Below, piece after piece: positions 25,430 through 33,881 of a stretch of 64,000 nt of DNA (the stretch's first letter is position 1; each line of letters begins with the position of its first letter). The position numbers and the translations under genes are program-made. The stretch spans positions 1 to 64,000 of the forward strand of contig JALFSN010000006.1 in NCBI GenBank assembly GCA_022778805.1, written 5' to 3'. Under the pieces are notes generated by a model that was not told where the DNA came from, made no database searches, and saw only the letters and a list, made by a program, of their open reading frames with translations. The DNA comes from Arcanobacterium sp. Lineage in GTDB: Bacteria; Actinomycetota; Actinomycetes; Actinomycetales; Actinomycetaceae.

Positions 25430-26593
25430 TTAAACATGCGCGATTCTTCTTGTTGCGATTTGTACTGAAATTGACCGCGAAGCGCTAATCGCTCTATCTT
25501 GCGCAATAGCGGCGGTTTCGCCGGTTGCCATGAGGTTTCCGATGCGAGAGCGGTACGTTCCAATCTCGACAATGCTATCGCCTATTTCACGAGAAGGTAC
25601 CCATGTGGGTGCTCCAGGATTGTGCACCAGTTGATCGATGCCACGGATCGATGCGACGGTGCCGGTACTGCTGGCGTAAAGGCTGACATGAGAGTATCCG
25701 CCACGTATCTCTCGATCCATGATTTCGCACGGCGGGACGTCTAGCGCCTGATGAACTGCCATGGCGTACGGATTGAAGTTCGTTGTAGCCAGGATACCAG
25801 GTGTAATCAGAGCCCCTGCCATACGAGCATTGATCTCAACCAGACGAAAACCATCAGAGGTCTCGATGAACTCAATATGTACCAAACCAAGCGCGTAATC
25901 TAAAATCCGAAGGATATGAAAGACCCAATCCCTAGCTTCGGTCTCCCATCGCGAATTCGCAGCCCATGGGAAAGACTTGACTCGCTCAGTGAAATACGGC
26001 GGATCAGATAAGATCCGATTGGTGATACCAAAGAAGACCTCATGTTGGGAATCCCGCCATACTTCTGCAGAATAAGCCGGCCCAAAATAAAAGTCTTGAA
26101 CAACGAATTCATCTCTTTTATAGCCAGACATTTTGACAATTTCATTAGCCTCATGTTCAGACTCGGCAAAGTAGACACCAATTTTTCCCGTACCATTTCG
26201 CAGCTTCAACACCTTCGGCCATGAATGTGAAGGTTCGGCAAATCCATGCGCAATAAGTACGGATTCAACGGCGTCTTTGTCCCTAAAAAACTTAAGCTTT
26301 TCTGTGTCACCAAACTGGTGGAAGCCAAATTTATCGCGAATCTCCGACGCAATTACACCCCACGTGTCAGTAACACTGAAGACCTGGGCAATTGCCGCAC
26401 GGTTGGCTTCTATATAGGCGACCAACTCGGCCTGATCCCGAGTAGGAAAAGCAACAACCTCTGCCTTAGTTTCACCGTAGTATGTAGCATCCTCAGCTAA
26501 AACTCGCAGGTGATAGCCATGCTTGTCTGCAGCAGCAGCCATTTCATCAACGTTGGACATGGCTTCAATCGCCAAGAGAATTTTTTCAGGCAT
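25430..26593 (-). CDS. ATP-grasp ligase (L-amino acid ligase-like)
   Basis: A 387-residue ATP-grasp protein of the carbamoyl-phosphate-synthase-like group: Rossmann-type N-domain, K-F-F-R-D-K near residue 105, V-L-K-L-R-N-G-T-G-K-I-G (ATP lysine, about 135), V-V-Q-D-F-Y-F-G-P-A-Y-S-A-E-V near 170, and the metal site H-I-E-F-I-E ... V-E-I-N-A-R-M-A-G near 250. This order is typical of dipeptide-forming ligases such as BacD/YwfE and of peptide-natural-product ligases. ATG 26593 is chosen because GGGAG lies 9 bp before it; ATG 26602 directly abuts that site. It lies on the same strand upstream of the lanthipeptide gene but 670 bp away; a shared pathway is possible, not shown. Confidence 0.8.
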   Translation of the reverse strand: MPEKILLAIEAMSNVDEMAAAADKHGYHLRVLAEDATYYGETKAEVVAFPTRDQAELVAYIEANRAAIAQVFSVTDTWGVIASEIRDKFGFHQFGDTEKLKFFRDKDAVESVLIAHGFAEPSHSWPKVLKLRNGTGKIGVYFAESEHEANEIVKMSGYKRDEFVVQDFYFGPAYSAEVWRDSQHEVFFGITNRILSDPPYFTERVKSFPWAANSRWETEARDWVFHILRILDYALGLVHIEFIETSDGFRLVEINARMAGALITPGILATTNFNPYAMAVHQALDVPPCEIMDREIRGGYSHVSLYASSTGTVASIRGIDQLVHNPGAPTWVPSREIGDSIVEIGTYRSRIGNLMATGETAAIAQDRAISASRSISVQIATRRIAHV

Positions 26594-26785
26594 GGGTATC
26601 ATCTCCCTTAAACGTAGACGTAGACGTTGTGAAACACCCTAGGTTGTGTTCGCTTCTTATATTGTCGCCAAGCACATAGACGCCAATTAACTCGGCCCAT
26701 ATTAACATTTCATAAAAAAGGACAAGGATGGTTATTAGTGTGGGTGTGCTGCCGTGTTTTGATGCCAGCGGTCTCCGGTCACCTG

Positions 26786-28642
26786 CTAGCGTGTTCCGCC
26801 GCCGCGACTTCCTCCAGAGGATCTACTACCACCGCCGCGAGAAGATCTTCCACCGCCGCCGCGACTGCTAGATGAACTGCTAGATCGGTGCGCAGCAGAA
26901 TACCCGCGCCGCGCCGAATCTCCGAAATCACGAGAAATCGTGATTACCCCACCGCGGTATACGCTGCGCTCAGAGTAACCAGGGTCAAGAATGGCGAACT
27001 GTTCTTCAACTTTCTCAGCAATTCCCAGCGCCGCTGCCCATACCATCAACTCATCCCAGAGCATCACGTTGGATGCTTCGCGTTCATTCAAAAGCGAGAA
27101 ATCACTGAGGTAGCGTTTAAACCCTGCGATCTGATTCACGAGCTCCTGGCCTGTGGGCGTAAGTTCATAACGCTTTCGATTAATCACTCCTAGGTACTTC
27201 TTCGTTGCAATGAATATGTACCCGTTATCCAGCAGGAATTTATTTGAATCCCACAGCATGTGACTATGCCAATTTGAGAATCTATACTCACTGCGCTCAA
27301 AGTATGCCTGCAGTTCCTTATTTTCAAGAATTCCGTTCTCCCCTGCGGCACCCATCAGATAGTTCCACAGAGTCTGGTGATTGTCTGAACAGAACGTTTT
27401 CGGCCCTGGTTGGTTAATCACAAATCCATCATCTTCATGTTTGAAAAGCCATCCAGCTTCGTACTTTATTGGTTTCAAATGGCCATCCTTGATCCACTCA
27501 AGAAAGATTGCGCTCATCCACTGCGGCGCCTCAGTATCAAGCAAGGAGACTATAGGATAGAACGGCCCGCCCAACGGAATCTCACGGTAATAACCTTCAA
27601 CAGTTGGTTTAACTCTCGCTAGGGCACTCGGAGCCTTTTGTCCGCACATTGCATCGCGAATACTCTCGACGACACCACGGAGAATCACATAGTAGACATA
27701 GAGGAGAATCACCGCCGCTACCAGATCTACGAGTATAGGGGCCACACGCCAATACAGATCTCTCCATGCGCTTCCAAAGGACGCCCCAGAAGCCTTTCCA
27801 TTTTTTACTTCCCAAGCACTTCCTTCTTTTGCAAGCTCCTCAATACCTTCCGAGGTGTAGGGGTAGGTCGCAGCTGTTTGAAATGTACCAGCAGGAAAAA
27901 TAGCAAGCATCGTCATGTAGTCACTAGTACGGAAATCACGTCCACCGTTCATTTCGAGCGCAGTAGACCCTATCGTCGTCTGGCCATCAAAGCCATACCC
28001 CCACATACGAGTTGGGATTGCACCCGTCGGCAGCGAACCCTGCGCACCTTCATTCTCACGTTGTGAACGAGCGTCACTTTGCGCGATTGACGGGTCCACG
28101 ACGAAACCACGTTTATCCGTCACCCGTACATTAACCACATCGATCGGATCCATATCAGGATTGATAAAAGTCCAGTACAACGCCTGATGCCCATCTTTTA
28201 ACTTACGCACAGAGTTGGAGACACGGTAAGTGATAGTAAAATCTTTTCGCCCGTAGGATCCCAAGCCGAAGCACAGTTCCATACCATCATTAGTTTCCAC
28301 TACACCGAACTTGCCAGACTTCTGCGCAAAGCTAGCATCCACGTCCCACGCACCCACATCCTGAAGCGGCACACCCGCCTCAGACACAGAAAATCCCGTG
28401 ACCTCAGACGGCCCCAGATCACCGAGAGCAATATAGTGTTCCGTGCCCTCTTCCGCACTAAAAATACGGTGATCGGTGATGACCATAGAACCATCCGGCT
28501 GCAACTGTGCGGTGATATCAATCGACTCAATATCGTTTGCCACCGCGCTTTGCGAAACCCATACACTCTGCGCGAACACTATTGTGCACGCCAGCACGAT
28601 AGCACACGCCAGCGCGCTGCAAATCCTCTTGAGCGCAGACAT
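26786..28642 (-). CDS. DUF2207 membrane protein
   Basis: A 618-residue predicted membrane protein: signal peptide (about 1-35), an outer beta-rich DUF2207 domain with the W-x-F-I-N-P-D motif, a membrane segment near 285-310 (V-A-P-I-L-V-D-L-V-A-A-V-I-L-L-Y), a cytoplasmic part, and a C-terminal tail made almost only of Ser, Gly and Arg. The family always travels with LemA or similar genes; its function is unknown. ATG 28642 has AAGGGG 7 bp before it; ATG 28681 overlaps lemA without a site. It is the second gene of the lemA operon, 26 bp after it. Confidence 0.85.
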   Translation of the reverse strand: MSALKRICSALACAIVLACTIVFAQSVWVSQSAVANDIESIDITAQLQPDGSMVITDHRIFSAEEGTEHYIALGDLGPSEVTGFSVSEAGVPLQDVGAWDVDASFAQKSGKFGVVETNDGMELCFGLGSYGRKDFTITYRVSNSVRKLKDGHQALYWTFINPDMDPIDVVNVRVTDKRGFVVDPSIAQSDARSQRENEGAQGSLPTGAIPTRMWGYGFDGQTTIGSTALEMNGGRDFRTSDYMTMLAIFPAGTFQTAATYPYTSEGIEELAKEGSAWEVKNGKASGASFGSAWRDLYWRVAPILVDLVAAVILLYVYYVILRGVVESIRDAMCGQKAPSALARVKPTVEGYYREIPLGGPFYPIVSLLDTEAPQWMSAIFLEWIKDGHLKPIKYEAGWLFKHEDDGFVINQPGPKTFCSDNHQTLWNYLMGAAGENGILENKELQAYFERSEYRFSNWHSHMLWDSNKFLLDNGYIFIATKKYLGVINRKRYELTPTGQELVNQIAGFKRYLSDFSLLNEREASNVMLWDELMVWAAALGIAEKVEEQFAILDPGYSERSVYRGGVITISRDFGDSARRGYSAAHRSSSSSSSRGGGGRSSRGGGSRSSGGSRGGGTR

Positions 28643-28668
28643 CACTGATCCCCTTAGGACTACCGGAC

Positions 28669-29235
28669 TCAAGACTGCCAAGACGGCATCTGCGACTTCG
28701 AGTCAGCATTCTCAAAATACGCATACTCACAGAAACCGAACGGCCGTGCAACCAGACTCGATGGGAACTGGAGAACAATACGGTTGTACTTCGTAACGCT
28801 GTCATTAAAAATCATGCGCGAGGCGCGAACATTATTCTCGAACTGCCCGATCTGATTCATCGCATTTTGATAAACGCCAGAAGCCTTCAACTCAGGGTAT
28901 TCCTCTGCAAGAGCGTTAATACGCCCCATCGCTCCAGCGAACGCAACATCATCACGTTCGACGTCAGACACTGACGACAACAAGTTAATACCACCACGTT
29001 CACGCGTAACCCGCTCAATAACGCTAGATTCATGCTCCGAATAGCGTTTTGTGGCAGCAATCAAGCTCGTAATAGCATCCCAGCGCGATTCAACCTGCGC
29101 ACCAATCTGCCCCATCGCGTTACGAACAAACTCACGAGCCCCAACTAACCGGTTATAAGTAACTATCACATACGCTGCAACAACAACGAGAATAGCAACA
29201 ACCAGAGCAATGACATAAAATATCACGGAATCCAC
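28669..29235 (-). CDS. lemA: LemA family protein
   Basis: A 188-residue protein with an N-terminal membrane anchor (about 5-27) and a helical LemA domain: Y-N-x-L-V-x-A-R, then V-E-S-R-W-D-A-I-x-S-L, and the C-terminal Y-N-R-x-V-x-x-F-P-S-S-L-V-A-R-P-F-G-F motif. The GTG 29235 start has GGGGTAGGT in front. LemA and DUF2207 proteins are commonly encoded together; their task at the envelope is not known. About 170 bp upstream is AT-rich and probably holds the operon promoter. Confidence 0.9.
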   Translation of the reverse strand: MDSVIFYVIALVVAILVVVAAYVIVTYNRLVGAREFVRNAMGQIGAQVESRWDAITSLIAATKRYSEHESSVIERVTRERGGINLLSSVSDVERDDVAFAGAMGRINALAEEYPELKASGVYQNAMNQIGQFENNVRASRMIFNDSVTKYNRIVLQFPSSLVARPFGFCEYAYFENADSKSQMPSWQS

Positions 29236-29405
29236 ACCTACCCCTTCACCCTACAGATACAATCCTAGTAAATACGCACCAGACACATCTAAACTCACCA
29301 ATAACGCCCAGAACCAAAAAACACTTGAAAAACTAAAAATCGCCCTCACCCGAAAACGAAAACTCCATTCTCAGCATCACCGAAACCGACAAACCACCTA
29401 TTTAG

Positions 29406-30266
29406 CTAATCCAGTGATTCTTCTGAATCTTCTTCTTTGTCGGCAAACTGCGGGAATCGCTCTTCTAGCCTGTCAAAGAACTCGCACGAGGATTGAATAA
29501 AAACGCCGATATTTCGGAAAATCTGGTTCGTTGTACACCCGTTTCGCGTGTTCACGTTGTGCTCGCAGCACACCCACAGCGTGCCGTTATCCTTCACCTG
29601 TACATACGTTTTCGGCCATCTCATGTCGTTATGCCATTCATTGCACACGTCCAGTAGCTCTGCGCGAATCTCAATGGGCAGATTCGGTGCCCACGCAGAC
29701 CACATCGCCATAGTTTGATCATCAGGGACTGCAAAAGAGAAAGAATTACGCCCAAATCCCGTCTTAATCCACGTCGATCCTTCATAATCATATTTGTATT
29801 CCCCTTCATCGAAAAAGAGCTGCATACGCTCAATCGTCACCGGAGCAATATCTTTCGAGCGGGCAATGTATTTTTCACACTGAGCAATTAATTCAGGCGC
29901 ATCTGAATCGCTAGGATCGAGAGCTGCTGCTTGGCGCAGATATGGCAAGGCTTCTTCTTCACGATCTAGGTAGTAGAGCGCATACCCCATACGGAAATGC
30001 CACAGTGGATCATTTAGCCCCTCTGCTTCCACCGAACGCAACAATTCCTCAGCGCGAGAATAGTAAGCTACCTGCGACGATCCTGAAGCGGCGTTATTAA
30101 ATGCTCGCGCGAGCAAGCAGGTGAGATCATATCCGCGGTCAGCTTCGGGGAGCTGACCAATCGTGTCAATAATCTTTTGATGTTCGTCTTCTCTATGCCA
30201 CTGCTCAATATCTGCTAGCAGCTGTGCTCGCTCACTTCTAGAGCCTGAGAAAAGATGACCAAACAT
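29406..30266 (-). CDS. TPR protein with YbjN-like C-terminal domain
   Basis: A 286-residue cytoplasmic protein. Residues about 15-145 form TPR-like helical pairs (A-E-E-L-L-R-S-V-E ... F-R-M-G-Y-A-L-Y-Y-L-D-R-E-E-E-A-L-P-Y-L-R-Q-A-A-A-L-D-P). The rest, with W-N-x-x-x-R-W-P-K-T-Y-V and C-N-E-W-H-N-D, resembles the YbjN/T3SS-chaperone-like fold. ATG 30266 is preferred because GGCGGTGG lies about 9 bp before it; a GTG seven codons earlier is possible. The role is unknown. It stands upstream of lemA on the same strand. Confidence 0.65.
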   Translation of the reverse strand: MFGHLFSGSRSERAQLLADIEQWHREDEHQKIIDTIGQLPEADRGYDLTCLLARAFNNAASGSSQVAYYSRAEELLRSVEAEGLNDPLWHFRMGYALYYLDREEEALPYLRQAAALDPSDSDAPELIAQCEKYIARSKDIAPVTIERMQLFFDEGEYKYDYEGSTWIKTGFGRNSFSFAVPDDQTMAMWSAWAPNLPIEIRAELLDVCNEWHNDMRWPKTYVQVKDNGTLWVCCEHNVNTRNGCTTNQIFRNIGVFIQSSCEFFDRLEERFPQFADKEEDSEESLD

Positions 30267-30289
30267 GACCAGTGCCACCGCCTTCACAT

Positions 30290-30787
30290 CAGATAATGTA
30301 CGCCAAGTTTACCAACTTCCTACAGGGAGATGCTTGCAAACGTTCGTGTTTGCAGATATGCGTTTCCCATTCGCACACTGACACATCCAGAGGCTCTGGC
30401 TACCATGTTTCCCGCGCGGCGAGCGGCCAACGAAGCGCGGTATACTACGACATACCACCTACCAAACCTAGGCGTACCCACTCGGGAAACCGCTTATGCG
30501 TGACGGCGTCACCGCACTAACAACCACATCAACGCGAACGATGTACACAGCCACCTACGCCAACAGCAAGCGCAACGAGCTCATACCCGTTCCACTGCCA
30601 CGTCGAAAATGATAAGTACGTGTTTACGTTAACGAGTACACCCCAGGGAAGTGCAGATTTTCGACCGTATTGACGGAGTTGGTCTTTTGCGTTAGTGAGT
30701 ATAGTGTTTTTCCTTGTCAGCTATGGTTTTGGAGTTGAATTGGCTAACGGGGAATGAAGCAAGAACGCTTCACGAGAGGTACGTGCA
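30290..30787. other. intergenic region, no gene seen
   Basis: About 500 bp without a convincing gene. It contains one perfect GTGACG-N-CGTCAC palindrome (30500-30512) and a GTTAACG-type site near 30627. Confidence 0.4.
30500..30512. promoter_or_regulatory. 13-bp palindrome GTGACGGCGTCAC
   Basis: A perfect interrupted palindrome GTGACG-G-CGTCAC in an intergenic region. It is one of three such sites in the window (also 36141 and 51446) and fits the matS consensus GTGACRNYGTCAC. Confidence 0.6.
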
Positions 30788-31315
30788 ATGAGATCGTGTG
30801 AATCTGGCGCCGAGCTAGCCTCAGAGATTATCAAACGTGGCGAGCTGTTTATCGGCGAATTCGCGGATATTCCCGATAGCGGCTGGGATCGGCTACTTGA
30901 CGGCGTTGATCGCACGCCACGCCAAATGCTTGCTTACCAACTGGGCTGGATGGAGCTGCTGCTAGGCTGGGAGCGCGATGAGCAAACAGGCAAGGATGCA
31001 GTGACGCCGGCGCCTGGATTTAAGTGGAATCAGCTGGGCGGCTTATACGACTCGTTCTACCGGCGCTGGGAGAATATCCCTCCCCACGACCTGATTGACC
31101 AATTTAATACCCTGCTCAAAGACGTGCTCCAGCTAGTAGATCGCCTAACGGATGCGGAGTTGTTTGAAGCAGAGCAGCGGGCTTGGGCGTCATCTACTCC
31201 CTCAGCATGGCCAGTATGGAAGTGGATACACATCAACACAGTTGCGCCATTCACGACGTTTCGCACCAAAATTCGAAAGTGGAAAAAATTAGCTGACTGC
31301 TCGCCGATTAGCTAG
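30788..31315 (+). CDS. ClbS/DfsB family four-helix bundle protein
   Basis: A 175-residue protein of the DfsB/ClbS family: W-D-x-L-L-D-G-V-D-x-T-P-R-x-x-L-A-Y-Q-L-G-W-M-x-L-L-L-x-W (about 37-66), G-F-K-W-N-x-L-G-x-L-Y near 80, and the end W-P-V-W-K-W-I-H-I-N-T-V-A-P-F-x-x-F-R-T-K-I-R-K-W. ClbS protects colibactin producers by acting on the cyclopropane warhead; most family members are of unknown role and some are damage- or stress-protective. ATG 30788 follows GAGAGGTA. A deleted copy lies at 23546. It stands alone, upstream of the first 19-bp direct repeat. Confidence 0.88.
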   Translation: MRSCESGAELASEIIKRGELFIGEFADIPDSGWDRLLDGVDRTPRQMLAYQLGWMELLLGWERDEQTGKDAVTPAPGFKWNQLGGLYDSFYRRWENIPPHDLIDQFNTLLKDVLQLVDRLTDAELFEAEQRAWASSTPSAWPVWKWIHINTVAPFTTFRTKIRKWKKLADCSPIS

Positions 31316-31328
31316 TCGCTAGCCGATT

Positions 31329-31347
31329 CGCTAGCACTAGCCGCCTG
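31329..31347 (+). repeat. direct repeat, left copy (19 bp)
   Basis: CGCTAGCACTAGCCGCCTG, identical to 32289-32307. The two copies bracket the relBE-type module. Short CTAGCCGATT repeats lie just before this copy. Confidence 0.85.
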
Positions 31348-31474
31348 ACAACAACTTCTCCAACAGAATAAACAGAACCCACTCCCAGAAGTCTATCTGA
31401 GCCTCTACCGTTCGGTGTACCCTTACTACCCCTCGGCAAACACGTGCCAGCCATGCTACACAACCCTTTAATTA

Positions 31475-31491
31475 TGTCGCATTATGCAACA
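31475..31491. promoter_or_regulatory. palindromic operator of the toxin-antitoxin operon
   Basis: TGTCGCATTATGCAACA is an interrupted palindrome (TGTxGCATxATGCxACA), about 58 bp upstream of the antitoxin start. Its position and symmetry suit autoregulation by the antitoxin or the complex. Confidence 0.5.
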
Positions 31492-31548
31492 CATTCGTTT
31501 ACAGTTTTCTTAGTAGCAAGAGACAAGAAGGGTAGGAGAAACGCCATC

Positions 31549-31842
31549 ATGAAAACCGCAAGCGTAAATATCCGCATTCAGGAAGAAGTGAAGGTGAAAG
31601 CCGAAGAAATTCTAGAGACGATGGGGATTCCTCGGGCGACGGCAATCGACATGTTTTACCGCCAAATCATTATGCACAAAGGGATTCCTTTCCCACTCAC
31701 CATTCCAGACGAGCTCCCTGCTCGCGATGCCTTAAGTGAGGCAGGATTTAATTCACTTATGAGCATTGGGCATTCTCAAGCGCTTTCCGGCGATACCGAA
31801 AATGCAGACGACGTGTTCAACGAGCTGGAAGAAAGCCTTTAA
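31549..31842 (+). CDS. RelB/DinJ family antitoxin
   Basis: A 97-residue antitoxin: the N-terminal ribbon-helix-helix (K-T-A-S-V-N-I-R-I then E-E-V-K-V-K-A-E-E-I-L-E-T-M-G-I-P-R-A-T-A-I-D-M-F) is the RelB/DinJ type, and the acidic C-terminus would wrap the toxin. ATG 31549 is the start since the DNA-binding strand begins there and AGGAGA lies upstream; the open frame extends further up but without support. The stop codon overlaps the toxin start by one base (TAATG), so the two are translationally coupled. Confidence 0.92.
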   Translation: MKTASVNIRIQEEVKVKAEEILETMGIPRATAIDMFYRQIIMHKGIPFPLTIPDELPARDALSEAGFNSLMSIGHSQALSGDTENADDVFNELEESL

Positions 31843-32171
31843 TGGGCGAATATTCAATCCGCATCACCACACAGGCACGAGAACATCTACGTCTTATTAG
31901 GGACTATATCGCCATAGAGCTTGAATCACCCATGGCAGCTAAGAGCATTCTTGAACTCTTGCGGAAACGGATAGCCGCTCTCTCGTCCATGCCACACCGA
32001 GTGAAACTTATTGACGAACAGCCATGGCGCGATATGGGCTTTCGAAAGATCCGAGCAAAAAACTACTACGTTTACTTTTGGATCAATGACGATGCCAAAG
32101 AAGTCAATATTATTGCGATCATTTACGTCAGACGCGACCAGGCCAGACAGTTGGAAGATCTCACTCCATGA
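31842..32171 (+). CDS. RelE/ParE superfamily toxin
   Basis: A 109-residue toxin of the RelE/ParE fold: Y-S-I-R-I-T-x-x-A-x-E-H-L-x-x-I-x-D-Y-I at the start, then H-R-V-K-L-I-D-E-x-P-W-R, G-F-R-K-I-R-A-K-N-Y-Y-V-Y-F-W-I and I-I-A-I-I-Y-V-R-R-D at the end. The W-R ... G-x-R-x-x ... Y-x-x-Y core and the terminal R-R-D fit YafQ/RelE-like ribosome-dependent RNases, though a ParE-like gyrase poison cannot be excluded. It is preceded by its antitoxin with a one-base overlap. Confidence 0.9.
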   Translation: MGEYSIRITTQAREHLRLIRDYIAIELESPMAAKSILELLRKRIAALSSMPHRVKLIDEQPWRDMGFRKIRAKNYYVYFWINDDAKEVNIIAIIYVRRDQARQLEDLTP

Positions 32172-32288
32172 CGAAGAAAATGCCAATCGCCAACCCTCCG
32201 TATTAGGCAAGAGACAAACACGCTAACGCTAAAGCCCCCGACACCCCATACTCGTGTAGGTGGCAGAGAATATTGTCCGACACATCTC

Positions 32289-32307
32289 CGCTAGCACTAG
32301 CCGCCTG
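32289..32307 (+). repeat. direct repeat, right copy (19 bp)
   Basis: Identical to 31329-31347. It lies about 120 bp past the toxin stop and 42 bp from the broken end of the ABC-F gene. Confidence 0.85.
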
Positions 32308-32349
32308 GCACGCGCTACTGGAGTTCCCGTGGCGATGATCGCTCCGCCG

Positions 32350-33063
32350 TCATCGCTGCACGTGAATCCTCCTGCCCTGCCAGTGGTTGATAAGCCAACG
32401 GTCGTGGCTGGCAACCACCAGCGTTCCTCTCCACCGAGCTAGCGTTTCTTCCAACGCATGCATGGCATCCACATCGAGATAGTTGGTTGGCTCATCTAAT
32501 ATCAGCACCTGAGGTTTTGCAATGAGAGTTACTGCCAGCTGAAGCGAGCCACGCTGTCCAGGCGATAGCGTGCTCACATCCGCACTGCTTCTTGAGCCAG
32601 CAAAAGCCTCCAAGCCAAGGCCAGCCAATACTTCAGCAACACGCGCATCAAGCGCCCAGATATCGAAGTTCGTCATCTGCGCAAGTAGCCGATCATAATC
32701 CCGATTAGTGGCAGCGAGAGTAGCAGAAGTAGCGCCGTCACCGATTCGGACGGCGGCGTCATAAAACCGATCAGCGATAGCGTGTAGTGGATGCAGAGCC
32801 GCAGCAAGGTAATCTTCGACAGTTCCACTGAATTTTTCGATGCTCAGCACAGGGAAGAGCCTCGACGTTGCCTCGCCAACTGTGACCGTGCCTCGCTCGG
32901 GCAACAGGTCACCTGAGGCAATGCGCAGCAACGTAGTTTTACCGCATCCATTTGGCCCTACGAGACAGGCGCGTTCGCCGTCACCAACGTACAAACTAAC
33001 GCGGTCTAAAAGGGGGATAGACGAGTATGAAAAGGAAACATTATCAAGGCTAATGGTAGGCAT
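32350..33063 (-). pseudogene. half-size ABC-F ATPase gene
   Basis: The 237-residue frame holds one ABC domain: Walker A G-P-N-G-C-G-K-T-T (about 35), an ABC-F type insert, signature L-S-P-G-Q-R-G-S-L-Q-L-A, and L-D-E-P-T-N-Y-L-D. It stops shortly after S-H-D-R-W-L-I with an unrelated tail, where a normal ABC-F protein has a linker and a second ABC domain. ATG 33063 is favoured by GGGGA 6 bp before it. Full-length relatives include ribosome-protection (antibiotic resistance) proteins. The break lies next to the 19-bp repeat, suggesting that the 3' half was lost when the toxin-antitoxin module arrived. A working half-transporter ATPase is the less likely alternative. Confidence 0.65.
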
Positions 33064-33296
33064 GATGATCCCCAAGGCGCCGGAATGAACGGACAAGGCA
33101 GCGTCTCAGCCAGGCTGAGTAGGGATCACAAAGTCATCGGAAAAGAACCCCTCAATCGAAGATAGACAAAATATGCGCCATTTCCTTATGCACCATTTCT
33201 TATTTCGTTATTTTAGCTGAATGTCGCGAGTAATGTGACGCATGCGGGTTCTATTTCGGAGTACAGCATCTTGCAGGTTTATGGGTAGCGAGTCCT

Positions 33297-33460
33297 TTAA
33301 CTATGAAAAAACTGCACTCCTATGAGCGATATTCTCATCGCCATATGAGAAGGTGTCAGATCTTCTTCCATTATGGCTTGCCCAATAGCATGATTGTAAG
33401 CGTAGAAATGACCTCATCGGAAAAATGGTGTTTTCTTGCGGAGTCAATAATTCTAAGCAT
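33297..33460 (-). pseudogene. decayed toxin gene (frameshifted)
   Basis: A frame beginning M-L-R-I-I-D-S-A-R-K-H-H-F-S-D-E-V-I is followed, after a one-base shift, by A-Y-N-H-A-I-G-Q-A-I-M-E-E-D-L. Together they resemble the start of a small toxin family common in actinobacteria (x-S-A-R-K-H-G-I-S-D-E-D-I-x-H-A-Y). The rest is gone and no antitoxin is visible. The neighbouring sequence (33064-33296, 33461-33674) shows no gene. Confidence 0.45.
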
Positions 33461-33674
33461 ATTTTCTGCTTACTGATACCAGATTTTGATCGGTCACCAA
33501 CTGTCCGTCTAACGCGGTAGACGTGCCCATTTTCTCACCCCACACTCTCGTATGTCGCAATCGTAGTACACAATGTGCGAGAAAACTAGAACCTAGCTAG
33601 CAGCCTAGACACTCTCAAATATCCATGTTCATATACCTTACGTATGAAAAGGACATTCCTGCGAGGAAACAGTC

Positions 33675-33881
33675 TTGCGAGGAATTTTCACCGTTCTCTC
33701 CACATGCTCTCGCCCACATGCTCTCATCCGCATGAGGATGAGCATCTCCTTGCGCGCCGCCGTCATACCCGATCACGAGAGCGAACGTTACAATGAAAGT
33801 CGCGAGCCTTTTACGGCATACACGTGCGACATTCCACAGCATGTATATGAAGACGCCACAAATCGAGTGAAGGAAACATGA
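33675..33881 (+). CDS. possible small partner of the HipA-like kinase
   Basis: A 68-codon frame whose stop overlaps the kinase start (ATGA). Its C-terminal half (P-F-T-A-Y-T-C-D-I-P-Q-H-V-Y-E-D-A-T) looks protein-like; the N-terminal half less so, and the true start may be an inner ATG near 33740. No DNA-binding motif is seen. I include it because HipA-type toxins normally have a small upstream partner. Confidence 0.3.
   Translation: MRGIFTVLSTCSRPHALIRMRMSISLRAAVIPDHESERYNESREPFTAYTCDIPQHVYEDATNRVKET

Noticed and set aside
25430-26593. Graspetide-type RiPP system (ATP-grasp plus precursor)
   Set aside because: The ATP-grasp enzyme is of the free-amino-acid ligase group rather than the MdnC/PsnB type, and the nearby precursor has lanthipeptide rather than graspetide motifs.
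26720-26880. Plus-strand frame over the end of the DUF2207 gene
   Set aside because: It is antisense to the Gly/Ser/Arg-rich tail, whose codon bias creates long chance frames.
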